The notes under the pieces are model-generated. The model saw only the letters and a list, made by a program, of their open reading frames with translations, did not search any database and was not told the origin of the DNA. Made by a program: the position numbers and the translations under genes. Positions 35,340 to 44,855 of a stretch of DNA of 64,000 nt are shown piece by piece. How positions within the stretch are numbered: the first letter of the stretch is position 1; every line of letters starts with the position of its first letter. This stretch comes from an uncultured Bacteroides sp. (lineage in GTDB: Bacteria; Bacteroidota; Bacteroidia; Bacteroidales; Bacteroidaceae): contig CALADS010000071.1 of assembly GCA_937890825.1 (NCBI GenBank), forward strand, positions 1 through 64,000. Direction: 5' to 3'.

Positions 35340-38300
35340 TCATTCATCCGCCATAGGAATCACTTCCTGCATATAGATGGCATCCAGACTCCACAGAGCA
35401 GCATCATTGGTACTGATACTTTTACATTCATCCAGTGGTGCAGGCACTTCCGGAGGCAACACTTTCTCTACCCTGAACGGAGGAGCCGGTGTATGTTCCA
35501 AGCGTGTGAACAAGTCTGTCCAAGCCTCGTGAGCCAGCCGGAAATTACAGGTGTGATACGCAGCATACCCCAACAAACGGGAAATACGGAAACGGTTCTT
35601 TCTCAACTCCCATGCCTTCTGTTTGTAGTGCAAAGCAAAATCAAGCCAAGTATCCCTCCAATCCGGAAAGTCAATCATCCGCATCATTTCGTTCATCACC
35701 TCAAATCCCCCCATAATAGCCATCAAATGATTGGTAGTTTCTAATTTGGGGTCGCATTCAGTGGTAATTATCCCCGTTGCAGGATCATACCCCAAAGCCA
35801 ACGGCCCGGTAAAAATACGATTGGGCAAGGCTGCGATACTTTTCATCCCTGTTAGAATCTTATCGCGATATTTCAGATTGCCCGTACGTTCCCATTCAGT
35901 CATCCAGTTACCTGCATAGGCCAACCAATCAGGCCCGATACGCAAACGGGCCGGAGCCGTACAAGGATACATTTCACGGGGCTGAGCCAAACGCATAGGG
36001 TCGAGCGTGTACAATTTCAAATCTGCATCTTTAACCTCAGTCATCAGGTCACCACAGCGTTCATCTGTAGTGAGGTAATAATAAAACCGGTTCCAGGCAG
36101 CCTGGCTGATACGTGCCTCTTTAGCTCCACAGCCCCAATGGCTTACATTATGACGGCTGCCTAGTCCTGCGTTCGGACCTATATGATACACATCCACTTC
36201 GGCCGTGTGTCGGGTCATCGCTTCGGCCATTTTCCAAATATCCGCTCTGCCCGTCCGCAAGAAATTATACCAAAGCCACATATTGGAAGCCAATTCAGTA
36301 TTGTCCCAGGCAAATCCACCAATGTCATAACGCCAGCTATGGCGAACAGGGTCATAAGCATGCATCACATCTCCGTAATTCCAAAAACCATACCACTTAT
36401 TCTGCTCTATCGCCTTCTGATAAAGGTCGATATAGGCATCCAGACGGTCTTCTACCCGAGAACGGAAAGCATTGGTTCTATCCGGCAAACTCCATATGCC
36501 AAAAGCTTCCTGCCGATGCAAGTATTCCGGAGTAGGCAGCAGTACAGACAATGCTGTGACAGAATGAGCTTTCCGTGCGAAATCAGCCTTTCCCTGATAG
36601 CCACCCTGAGGCACCAGAGTTAAGGTATGTGTACGTGCAATGCCGTAAGGTGTACTCAACCCCTCTTGTACATCTTCATAGCTGGCATTCAAATCATGAG
36701 CCACGTTATCATAATGGCGCAAATCCATCGGCTCTGCATCAGGGCTCCATAGCCAGGCGGTAAGCAAGGCCTTCTCTTGTCTGGCATCAGACACTTCGAG
36801 AGCCGACGGATACGACTGCCAGAAATCGTGCAAAGCCAGCCCCATTCCGCCGGACACATCTCCCACAAAAGCATAGCCTTCACTCCGTGTGCCAGAGAAA
36901 GTTCCTATCCAAGGATTGTTGGCATTGGCACGTTTACGGATAGAGAATGCATCAGCCGAGCCTTGCGACAGCCGATAACCATCCCAAGAAGCCCAATGGT
37001 CCAGCAGTTTCCGGTTCTTCTCATCAAAAGTTTCATAGGCAGGAATGCGTTTTCCCTCCATCTGCTGCTGTTGCATCAGCGGCCCGCTACCTTGCTTATC
37101 TCCCCAAGTCAATATTCTACGCCCCACCAACGGCTGCACAGGTTCACTCCACACCCCTCCGTCGGCACAAGAAAAAGCCACGTGCCTATTATACAAAGCC
37201 TCACGCATAGGTACCTCCAACTGCACGCCCAAACTTCGGATAAAATCTTTGGAAGAATCACCGTCATAAACCAGGCTATGCACCATCTTCACCTGTTCGC
37301 TACCGGCATAGAAATAAAGACGTACCACAAACGGAAGCCACTTACGTCCGGAAGAATTGCCATGCATACCGGAAAGTTTCACGGATGCCCGCATCGTTCC
37401 CACACGCTCTACCTCTGCCGACTGTAGAATACTGGTAAAAGAATCAAACGTAAGTTGTGAAGTAGACGGCAGTAAAGGTTCGCTTTGGGTCTGGCAAAAC
37501 AGCCGGACTTTCTCTCCTACCTTGGTTTTCTGATAAAACAGGCTATCCAGCAAATACGCTCCCTGACGGGGAATAAAGGCAGTCACCTCACCGGTAGCAA
37601 TCTGAATTCCTTGCGGCGTTTCCTTTACCGTTACGCCAACATCCTGCGGTTGCTTTTTAAAAGACTTGCCTGCACCCTTTACCGCAGAAAGCTTGGCCGT
37701 TCCAGCCGGAATCACTGTTCCCACACCACTCCATTTCACCGAGCCGTCCGGCCAGTAGGCCAGTGGCCAAGTATCTACAGGAAGGTGCTTTCCATCCTCT
37801 GTACGCAACTCCAGTCCCTGCCCTGAAAGCAATTCGCCTTGGGCGAAAGGAATGCCGAAACTTACCGGTTTATCTGCTTGAGGCACATCGCCAACCCAAT
37901 GCAAAGGCACTTCCTGAGGCTGTAACGGAGCTGATTCATACCTGAAATTGGTGATGCGTGTGCGCGACAAGGTAGTACGGAACCCAAACCATCCTTCTTG
38001 CAACGGTTGAGGATCGCGAAAATCCACTAGACGCTTTCCGTCGATGTAATAACTCACGCGATTATTATCATTAGTAATTTTGATGTGATACCAATGATTA
38101 GGTTTCAGCAGATGAGCCGAATCGGTATATTCGCACAATACAGCAGGCCTGGCCTGCGCATCCGTAACTCCTTGCTCGTTGCCTGTATACCTCCTGAAGC
38201 GAGTCGTGGAATTGTAATTTCCCCCATAACCTAAATAATACAACTGCAGAGAATAGCAATTCACAAAAATTCCGCTACGCCACTTCTCCCGCTTCCAGAG

Positions 38301-38666
38301 ATTATCGGGATATTTCGGGTCAGAAGCCATCCAAAAGCAATTCAAATCACTCAGACGGTCGTTTTCATTTTCCACCACCACACAAGCATCGTATTCAATC
38401 GTTACCTTGCCTGCCATCTTTTCCTTTCTCCAAAGAGTCAGTCCCTTAGGAGATACGACTTCTACCGTATCTCCCAGAAAAGACACTTCATAGTTGGGCG
38501 ACTCGGATTCTACTTTCCAATATTTGTTGAACTGACGTTTATTCAGTCCACTCACCACGACGCTCTGTGCCTGAGCCATATAGGCTACCCAAACAAATGA
38601 CAAGAGCAAAAGGGTTCTCGACAAAGCGTTGTCCGCTTCTTTCAAACTCTTAACGTTATATTTCAT
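35340..38666 (-). CDS. Large secreted exo-rhamnogalacturonan lyase-like protein (PL26-like)
   Basis: The 1108-residue protein has a signal peptide (ending MAQAQSV). An N-terminal beta-sandwich domain of about 230 residues resembles DUF6250. A RIFT-barrel region follows (VSFGIPFAQGELL and LAYWPDGSVKWSGVG near residues 270-320), and an alpha/alpha region ends the protein. This RIFT plus helical barrel is that of YetA/PcRGLX-like exo-rhamnogalacturonan lyases of PL26. It is the last gene of the pectin operon. The exact bond cleaved is inferred from family and neighbours. Confidence 0.75.
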   Translation of the reverse strand: MKYNVKSLKEADNALSRTLLLLSFVWVAYMAQAQSVVVSGLNKRQFNKYWKVESESPNYEVSFLGDTVEVVSPKGLTLWRKEKMAGKVTIEYDACVVVENENDRLSDLNCFWMASDPKYPDNLWKREKWRSGIFVNCYSLQLYYLGYGGNYNSTTRFRRYTGNEQGVTDAQARPAVLCEYTDSAHLLKPNHWYHIKITNDNNRVSYYIDGKRLVDFRDPQPLQEGWFGFRTTLSRTRITNFRYESAPLQPQEVPLHWVGDVPQADKPVSFGIPFAQGELLSGQGLELRTEDGKHLPVDTWPLAYWPDGSVKWSGVGTVIPAGTAKLSAVKGAGKSFKKQPQDVGVTVKETPQGIQIATGEVTAFIPRQGAYLLDSLFYQKTKVGEKVRLFCQTQSEPLLPSTSQLTFDSFTSILQSAEVERVGTMRASVKLSGMHGNSSGRKWLPFVVRLYFYAGSEQVKMVHSLVYDGDSSKDFIRSLGVQLEVPMREALYNRHVAFSCADGGVWSEPVQPLVGRRILTWGDKQGSGPLMQQQQMEGKRIPAYETFDEKNRKLLDHWASWDGYRLSQGSADAFSIRKRANANNPWIGTFSGTRSEGYAFVGDVSGGMGLALHDFWQSYPSALEVSDARQEKALLTAWLWSPDAEPMDLRHYDNVAHDLNASYEDVQEGLSTPYGIARTHTLTLVPQGGYQGKADFARKAHSVTALSVLLPTPEYLHRQEAFGIWSLPDRTNAFRSRVEDRLDAYIDLYQKAIEQNKWYGFWNYGDVMHAYDPVRHSWRYDIGGFAWDNTELASNMWLWYNFLRTGRADIWKMAEAMTRHTAEVDVYHIGPNAGLGSRHNVSHWGCGAKEARISQAAWNRFYYYLTTDERCGDLMTEVKDADLKLYTLDPMRLAQPREMYPCTAPARLRIGPDWLAYAGNWMTEWERTGNLKYRDKILTGMKSIAALPNRIFTGPLALGYDPATGIITTECDPKLETTNHLMAIMGGFEVMNEMMRMIDFPDWRDTWLDFALHYKQKAWELRKNRFRISRLLGYAAYHTCNFRLAHEAWTDLFTRLEHTPAPPFRVEKVLPPEVPAPLDECKSISTNDAALWSLDAIYMQEVIPMADE

Positions 38667-38731
38667 TGCATCAGATTTTCCTTGAATTCCGGCAGCCGGT
38701 GCCGCTATAGGGATACACTTTTCACTTGTTA

Positions 38732-40054
38732 TTAATAGTTCGTTATATCTACCATCATCAGATTCAGCCGTTTGCCGTTGGTAAAATGTCCCGACTGAAA
38801 AAGCACCTTAGTGCCATCCGGACTGAAACTGGGATGCGCATGGTCGGGACGCATCTTGGTATCGGACACCAACCAATGCCGTTCACCTGTAGCTACATTC
38901 ATCATCCATACATTTCCACCAAATGTATCACCCGCTGCCCAACGGTTGTCACGGCTGGCATTGCAATGCCAAAAGCCCCTTCCCACCAGTTGTCCATCTA
39001 TCGCACAGCGGTCTTTTTCCATTTCCACCTGTCCTATTTGCTCCACATCATCCGTACGCAGGTTTATACGATAAATACCGTTTGCCTGCTTACGCAACCG
39101 AGGCAAGAAGCCCAGAATATTGAAATACACATAATCCTTAGTGGCAAACGTCTCATGAGTAACCCAATCAAGAGCCGTTTCTTTATACAAAGGTTTGAAT
39201 ACCTTTCCGTCTGCTGTGCAATACCACATACGCTGATGGGCATCACCGCCAGTCTCGTTGCAGAACACGATTTCTCCCGGTGTAAAACGGCTGGCTTGTA
39301 TGTGTCCCACTTTAAATTCCGTATCAATCACTTTAGTCACTTCGCCAGTCTGTAGGTTCATTTTTCTGATTCCACAAAGTGTAGGCTTAATTTTTACCGG
39401 CTGGTTAGTCTCAGGCAAGAAAGCATTTTTCATCATCCGTTCCTTTTCCTCCTCAGTACCCTCACGTTCCACGGTAATATAAGCATAGTCATCCATGCAA
39501 TCTACTGCATAGCCACCCGGACGCCCCATTTCCGCGGGGAAAATTCCAATCAGTCTTTCATACTTGGCAGGTTTTCCTACTTTATCATGCTCCACATCTG
39601 CGAAGAAACGGTCCAAGTCCATCACATACAACTTCCATTGATGATTTTCATTGCGGCTGATAAACAACTTGTTCGAGCGATTAGCCAAAAAAGCATTGCC
39701 TAAATCAGCCCCTTCTGTAGCCTGAATGATTTTTCCCGTAGCCATCTCTATAAAATAAATCTGGGTAGGCTTCCACTTTTTCTTTTCTCCATTGGGCTGC
39801 GTACGTTCCACCATGGTTCCGTCCCCTCTGCTGGAAGAACGGAACAACAGATATTTACCATCAGCCGTCCACATGGGGTCGGTCTGATAAAGAAAGCGGT
39901 CATTCTTTAAAGTATCGGTCAAGACCGTGATTTTATTTCCGGTCTGAGCGTCCGTATAAGTCCATCTTTCCGAGGGAGTACATTGTCCGAACTGAGCCAA
40001 AGAAGCCGTGCAGCAACAGCAGGCACAAGCCATAGTCAAAAATATTTTTTTCAT
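38732..40054 (-). CDS. Oligogalacturonate lyase family protein (PL22-like)
   Basis: This is a seven-bladed beta-propeller protein of 440 residues, with an exported N-terminus (MKKIFLTMACACCCCTASLA). PL22 lyases split unsaturated digalacturonate. Visible features are repeated propeller strands (DPMWTADGKYLLFRS, HPSFSPDGTKVLFQS), GHIQASRF and the DHAHPSF histidines that could bind a metal. I start at the second ATG (40054), which begins the signal peptide. It sits between GH28 and the PL26-like gene in one operon. Confidence 0.78.
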   Translation of the reverse strand: MKKIFLTMACACCCCTASLAQFGQCTPSERWTYTDAQTGNKITVLTDTLKNDRFLYQTDPMWTADGKYLLFRSSSRGDGTMVERTQPNGEKKKWKPTQIYFIEMATGKIIQATEGADLGNAFLANRSNKLFISRNENHQWKLYVMDLDRFFADVEHDKVGKPAKYERLIGIFPAEMGRPGGYAVDCMDDYAYITVEREGTEEEKERMMKNAFLPETNQPVKIKPTLCGIRKMNLQTGEVTKVIDTEFKVGHIQASRFTPGEIVFCNETGGDAHQRMWYCTADGKVFKPLYKETALDWVTHETFATKDYVYFNILGFLPRLRKQANGIYRINLRTDDVEQIGQVEMEKDRCAIDGQLVGRGFWHCNASRDNRWAAGDTFGGNVWMMNVATGERHWLVSDTKMRPDHAHPSFSPDGTKVLFQSGHFTNGKRLNLMMVDITNY

Positions 40055-40086
40055 GGTAGCAGACAATACAAATTGACAAAAAAAGA

Positions 40087-41424
40087 TTACTGTATTATAT
40101 TCACCGACTTCATCACCAATCCATTTACCAACCCCGATAAAGAATCTGATTCCTTTTCAGAAGTTAAATGTAAATTTTCCAACACAAAATCAGACAAACG
40201 ATACTGGTCTTCATTCTTTTGTACATCGATAGCTTTCTTACAATCTAGGTGGATATTCCTCAGCGTTACATGGTCTGAATAAGACAGAGGAATATCTTTT
40301 CTACCCTTTAAATCGAAGAACTGAGTCCACGGCTTGATGTACAGCAAACTGTTGGCACTGCCCTTTATATCTTCCACGGTGATGTATTCATAATGCTGTG
40401 GGGTATCGGGTCTCATTTTCAACCACAGTACCCGCTGTGCTTGCTCCACCTGAATTCTTCGCATCAGTATATTGTGATTATGTATGGACTCACTGCCGCA
40501 GGTCAGCATACTGTGGCAGAAGCCGTACACACAATCCTCTATCAGAATGTTACGGTTAGAGCCGTTGTTTACCATATCACGATCGGCCCAAGGACCTTTT
40601 CCTCCCTTTAAGGCCACTGCATCGTCGTTCACGGAAAGGCGGCAGTTCTTTATCAGCACATCGGTACACACATCCACATCTACGGCATCACTACTGGGTG
40701 CCTTGACGGGAGCTGCCGGTGCAAAAATATCCAGATTCAGCAGTTTCACCCGCTGGCAACGATACAAGTGTGTAGTCCAGAAAGGAGAATTTTCCAGGCG
40801 AACGCCTGATAACTCCACATCCTTCGAATCGGATATAAACACCAGTCTCGGACGCAATTCCTCCAGATTGGTACAATTTCTGTTCACCTTTCTGCGCAGC
40901 CAGAACGATTTCCAGTAACGCAAGCCATTACCGTTAATAGTACCCTCTCCGGTCAAAGTAAATCCATCTACTCCGCAAGCATTGACCAAAGCTGCAAAAT
41001 AAGTGAGGTTCTGACCCTCCATACGGGTTTCCAGCAAGGCAAAATCACTGATATCATCGCTTCCTTTCAGCACCGCTCCTTTTTCAAGATACAGATGTGT
41101 ACCAGGCTTGAAAAACAACGAACCACTCAAGAAAGTACCTTGCGGAAGATACACCACACCTCCTCCCTGGGCAGCAGCCTCATCGATTACCGCCTGTAGG
41201 GCCTCTGTCTGCATCAATGTACTGTCATTCTTCACTCCATGGGCAGTTACATCATACAGTTTGCCCAATTGTTTCAATGCACGCGGTGTAGCTTCACGAA
41301 ACCAAGCCGGTATTTCCGTTCCGTCCGGAAACACCTCCTTGGCCTGCACAGGCTGTGCAGCCAGCCACCCCACCATAGCCAACATGAGTGGCCAACCTAA
41401 CATCCGTTTCATTATCCGTTTCAT
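40087..41424 (-). CDS. Glycoside hydrolase family 28 (polygalacturonase/rhamnogalacturonase-like)
   Basis: A 445-residue right-handed beta-helix with a signal peptide ending QPVQAKEV. GH28 catalytic landmarks are DAVDVDVC (first aspartate), NDDAVALKGG (two aspartates), CHSMLTCGSE in place of the usual GHG, and KMRPD in place of RIK. The altered GHG and RIK regions suggest a specialised exo- or rhamnogalacturonan-type specificity rather than plain endo-polygalacturonase. It lies 28 bases after GH2 in the operon. Confidence 0.88.
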   Translation of the reverse strand: MKRIMKRMLGWPLMLAMVGWLAAQPVQAKEVFPDGTEIPAWFREATPRALKQLGKLYDVTAHGVKNDSTLMQTEALQAVIDEAAAQGGGVVYLPQGTFLSGSLFFKPGTHLYLEKGAVLKGSDDISDFALLETRMEGQNLTYFAALVNACGVDGFTLTGEGTINGNGLRYWKSFWLRRKVNRNCTNLEELRPRLVFISDSKDVELSGVRLENSPFWTTHLYRCQRVKLLNLDIFAPAAPVKAPSSDAVDVDVCTDVLIKNCRLSVNDDAVALKGGKGPWADRDMVNNGSNRNILIEDCVYGFCHSMLTCGSESIHNHNILMRRIQVEQAQRVLWLKMRPDTPQHYEYITVEDIKGSANSLLYIKPWTQFFDLKGRKDIPLSYSDHVTLRNIHLDCKKAIDVQKNEDQYRLSDFVLENLHLTSEKESDSLSGLVNGLVMKSVNIIQ

Positions 41425-41451
41425 TCTATCCGACTATTTTAAAATTACCGA

Positions 41452-43854
41452 TTACTGCAGTGTCAATTCACACTTAGCTGCTATTTTCTTATTCACGTTT
41501 TTAGAATTCAGTTCTGCCCGTAGCTGCACCTTGCCCGGCTGATGTCCAGCTCTGATAACCACGAGGGCAGTTCCCCGATGCATCTGAATGTGCGGCAACG
41601 TATTGATTTCATGGCTTGTCATATCTCCATTATCCACAGCCACGATTTCAGCACCCGGACTTACCGTAAACGACACGCTGCCATTCTCCATGGGCACTTG
41701 CCGTCCTTTGCTGTCTACTGCCGTCAACCGGATATGCTGCAAATCCATACCATCGGCCTTCCAGTTTATGGCCTCGGGTTCCAGTTTTATTTTCGCCACT
41801 TTCCCTGCAGTTTCCACCTTATAGCGTGCCACCACCTTTCCGTCGGTACGCGCTATGGCCTGTATGTTGCCGGGCTGATACACCACATTCTCCCACTTGA
41901 TTTTATTGCGAGTTTTAGGATTCCGCTTATCGTTGGGTTTTACTCCCAGGCTTTTGCCATTGACGAGCAATTCCACTTCATCAGCATTGGTATAGGCATA
42001 CAGCGTATAGGCCTTTCCTGGTTCGCGGTTCCAATGACCGGTCATCACATCACCGGTAAACTGCACACCGTTCCATACCATATCTTCTGTACGGTCTTCC
42101 ACCACAGATAGATGTACCACAGGTTCATCCGTAAACATGGATTTCAGGAACCAGGCCAGCGGTTTGGGGTTCAGTGCCCTGTCGAACACACCGTCCGTCC
42201 ATCCCTTGGCAGGCCATCCTCTTGACTCGCCGATGTAGTCTATCATGCCCCAATATGCCAGACCGATTACCCGGTTCAAGTCCATTTCAAAGAAGTTGGG
42301 CCCCATGGCCGAACGATTGGCCTCGCTCTGATAAAAGTTCATATAAGGATAGCGTTTGCCATCGCCCGGGAAATACATATAGCGGTAATTGTATGCCTGA
42401 ATATCGGTAATCTTAGCCAGTTCACAAGGAATACTGTCGGTCTCGAAACTGCGGCCCCGTGGATGCATGGCCACAGTAACCGGACGTGAAGTATCATACG
42501 TATGCAGCAATTCCCTTTGCAGGCGATACGGAGTCACCCCATAATCATTAAAAGGAAGGTCGGCATACGTCTGCAGTTCATTGCCCAGACTCCACATGAT
42601 TACAGACGGATGGTTCCGATGTGCCTTCACCCACTCCACCACATCATATTGCCACAGATTCATCCAGTCCGTTCTGCCTCCTGCATATCGTGTCAGCCAT
42701 TTGTCATAGAGTTCATCCACCACCAATATACCGTATTCATCGCACAGATGGTAGAACTCCTCGCTGTAGGGATTGTGAGATGCCCTGATATGATTGAATC
42801 CGAAATCCTTCAGCAGTTTTATCCGTTTTTCTATGCCGCGCGGATAAGCAGCCGCTCCCAGGGCTCCCAAGTCGTGATGATTGGCTATTCCCTTCAACAG
42901 CACTTTCTTTCCATTCAGTTTAAATCCATACGAAGGGTCGTATGCTATGGAACGTATTCCAAAACGCTCGGTCACTTTATCCAGCACCTGTCCGTCGTTC
43001 CCATAGAGCGTCACCTCTGCCGTATAAAGGTAGGGTTGTTCACAGCTCCACAGCGTAGGATGTTGCACTTGCAAAGTGTCCAACTGATAGATGCGCAATT
43101 TGCGGCGGCGGTCGTATGGGTAGCAAGTACGGCCAGCAGCCACTTCATTCCCCTGCGCATCGAAAATACGGGCGCAGAACACGGCCTCTTTCCTCTGCTT
43201 GTCGTCCATATACACCTCACTTGCTATGGCCACCTTACCATCTAGTTGCGTGGTAATGTGCAACGGGTGTCGTACGAAATAGCTGTCCTTCGGGTAAGTA
43301 ATAAGATTAACCCCACGAATTAGTCCGCCCCCGGTATACCAACGAGAATTCTCCGGATTGCGAGTATCGGCGCGAACCACTATTTCATTCTCCGCATCCC
43401 AGTCTATCAAGTGGGTAATATCCAATTCGAATCCCACATAGCCATACTCAGTTCCACCAATCCGTTTTCCATTGAGATACACATCGCCCACCAGCATGAT
43501 GCCGCCAAAATCCAGCACGATGCGTTGTCCCTGCCAGGCTTTTTCTGCACGAAGCATCTTCCTGTACCAACCTACACCCATTTCCTTGAAACCTCTGGAT
43601 GATAGTCTGCTTCTTACATTGGCAGCCATATCACTGTGGTCAGGTCTTTCATTCTTATCCGGAGCTATCCAAGGCTGACCTATCTGAAAATCATGAGGTA
43701 AGTTTACCGTTTGTACCGACTCTTTAAACACCGAATCATTCAGTTGAAACTGCCAACCAAAATTTAGCGACACCGTATCGCGCTGCGCCAACACCCACTG
43801 AGTGATTAGTAATAAACCAACCACACAAACTATTTTATAAGTTTTTCTAGACAT
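41452..43854 (-). CDS. Glycoside hydrolase family 2, beta-galactosidase-like
   Basis: The 800-residue secreted enzyme has a signal peptide, a GH2 sugar-binding domain, an immunoglobulin-like domain, and a TIM barrel with the acid/base in IMWSLGNE (Glu426) and a probable nucleophile in FYQSEAN (Glu511). C-terminal DUF4982 and Ig-like domains follow. Motif FNHIRASHNPYSEEFY is typical. In this pectin operon it probably removes galactose side chains from rhamnogalacturonan I. It is the first gene, preceded by a promoter box and a palindromic operator-like site. Confidence 0.9.
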   Translation of the reverse strand: MSRKTYKIVCVVGLLLITQWVLAQRDTVSLNFGWQFQLNDSVFKESVQTVNLPHDFQIGQPWIAPDKNERPDHSDMAANVRSRLSSRGFKEMGVGWYRKMLRAEKAWQGQRIVLDFGGIMLVGDVYLNGKRIGGTEYGYVGFELDITHLIDWDAENEIVVRADTRNPENSRWYTGGGLIRGVNLITYPKDSYFVRHPLHITTQLDGKVAIASEVYMDDKQRKEAVFCARIFDAQGNEVAAGRTCYPYDRRRKLRIYQLDTLQVQHPTLWSCEQPYLYTAEVTLYGNDGQVLDKVTERFGIRSIAYDPSYGFKLNGKKVLLKGIANHHDLGALGAAAYPRGIEKRIKLLKDFGFNHIRASHNPYSEEFYHLCDEYGILVVDELYDKWLTRYAGGRTDWMNLWQYDVVEWVKAHRNHPSVIMWSLGNELQTYADLPFNDYGVTPYRLQRELLHTYDTSRPVTVAMHPRGRSFETDSIPCELAKITDIQAYNYRYMYFPGDGKRYPYMNFYQSEANRSAMGPNFFEMDLNRVIGLAYWGMIDYIGESRGWPAKGWTDGVFDRALNPKPLAWFLKSMFTDEPVVHLSVVEDRTEDMVWNGVQFTGDVMTGHWNREPGKAYTLYAYTNADEVELLVNGKSLGVKPNDKRNPKTRNKIKWENVVYQPGNIQAIARTDGKVVARYKVETAGKVAKIKLEPEAINWKADGMDLQHIRLTAVDSKGRQVPMENGSVSFTVSPGAEIVAVDNGDMTSHEINTLPHIQMHRGTALVVIRAGHQPGKVQLRAELNSKNVNKKIAAKCELTLQ

Positions 43855-43890
43855 ACAATATTATATTTTCCATGATTTGAAGATTGCGAA

Positions 43891-43898
43891 CAAAAGTA
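43891..43898 (-). promoter_or_regulatory. -7 box of the pectin operon
   Basis: TACTTTTG on the minus strand, 37 bases before the GH2 start, fits TAnnTTTG. Confidence 0.55.
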
Positions 43899-43949
43899 GC
43901 AGTCTTTAGCATACCACACTAGGTAAAATCATTCTAAAGCATGTAATAT

Positions 43950-43964
43950 TGTACACAGTGTACA
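43950..43964. promoter_or_regulatory. Palindromic operator candidate TGTACACAGTGTACA
   Basis: A perfect 15-base palindrome lies about 52 bases upstream of the GH2 -7 box, and a further TGTACA half-site is at 43981-43986. The position fits an activator site. The factor is not encoded nearby. Confidence 0.5.
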
Positions 43965-43993
43965 GAAAACTAAGCATTTCTGTACAAAAAACA

Positions 43994-44028
43994 AGAAAAA
44001 AGGATACTTTCCCCGCTGGAAAAGTATC
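43994..44028 (-). terminator. Terminator after cdaA
   Basis: On the minus strand an 11-base stem (44003-44013 with 44018-44028, one G-U) with a 4-base loop is followed by a U-run, 25 bases after the cdaA stop. Confidence 0.85.
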
Positions 44029-44053
44029 TTTTCCTATTTGCAGACAGTAAGCC

Positions 44054-44818
44054 CTATACTTCCTTAGTGAGCAGGCTTTCCAATTCTTCGGCAGTCAACC
44101 GCAAATAGAACTGCCCCTTATAAGCCACGGAAATGGCACCGGTTTCTTCGGATACGATGATGGCATGTGCATCCGATACTTGCGAAATACCCATGGCAGC
44201 CCGATGACGAAGTCCCAGTTCCTTGGGGATATCCAAATTATGCGACACGGGCAAGATACATCCTGCGGCCTTAATCCGCTTCTTGCTTACCACCATAGCC
44301 CCGTCGTGCAACGGGCTGTTCTTGAAAAACACATTTTCTATCAAACGCTGGTTGATATTGGCATCAATCACCTCGCCGGTGCGCACCACATCATCCAACG
44401 GCAGATTATGCTCCAACACTATCAGTGCTCCCACTTTCTGCTTGCCCATACTCATGCAAGCCATCACAATAGGCATGATGTCGTCATGCCCCATTTCTTC
44501 CTTGTCACCACCCGTAAAGAAACGGATCAACCTACTGGCATGGCTATGCGAACCCAGCGTTAGCAGGAAACGACGTATTTCTTCTTGAAACAATACGATC
44601 AGAGCCAACACTCCCACACTGACCAGTTTATCGAAAATTGACCCCAGCAGCTTCATCTCCAGTACCTGAGACACAATCAACCACAGCATAATAAATACCA
44701 GAATTCCGGTAAATACATTGATAGATCCCGAAGCCTTCATCAGCTTATAAGTATAATAAAGCAAGAAAGCCACCAGCAAGATGTCGATAAAATCTTTTAT
44801 TCCAAATTCGATAAACAC
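44054..44818 (-). CDS. cdaA: Diadenylate cyclase CdaA
   Basis: CdaA makes cyclic di-AMP from two ATP and controls cell wall and potassium balance. The 254-residue protein has three N-terminal membrane helices and a DisA_N domain with the catalytic SPLHDGAMVV (DGA) and GLRHRAAMGIS (RHR) motifs. It follows folP by 37 bases on the same strand; this folP-cdaA pairing is common in Bacteroidetes. It ends at a strong terminator. Confidence 0.95.
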   Translation of the reverse strand: MFIEFGIKDFIDILLVAFLLYYTYKLMKASGSINVFTGILVFIMLWLIVSQVLEMKLLGSIFDKLVSVGVLALIVLFQEEIRRFLLTLGSHSHASRLIRFFTGGDKEEMGHDDIMPIVMACMSMGKQKVGALIVLEHNLPLDDVVRTGEVIDANINQRLIENVFFKNSPLHDGAMVVSKKRIKAAGCILPVSHNLDIPKELGLRHRAAMGISQVSDAHAIIVSEETGAISVAYKGQFYLRLTAEELESLLTKEV

Positions 44819-44855
44819 AGCAGTAAAGATGTATGGTTAAAAAAAAGAAACGGAA

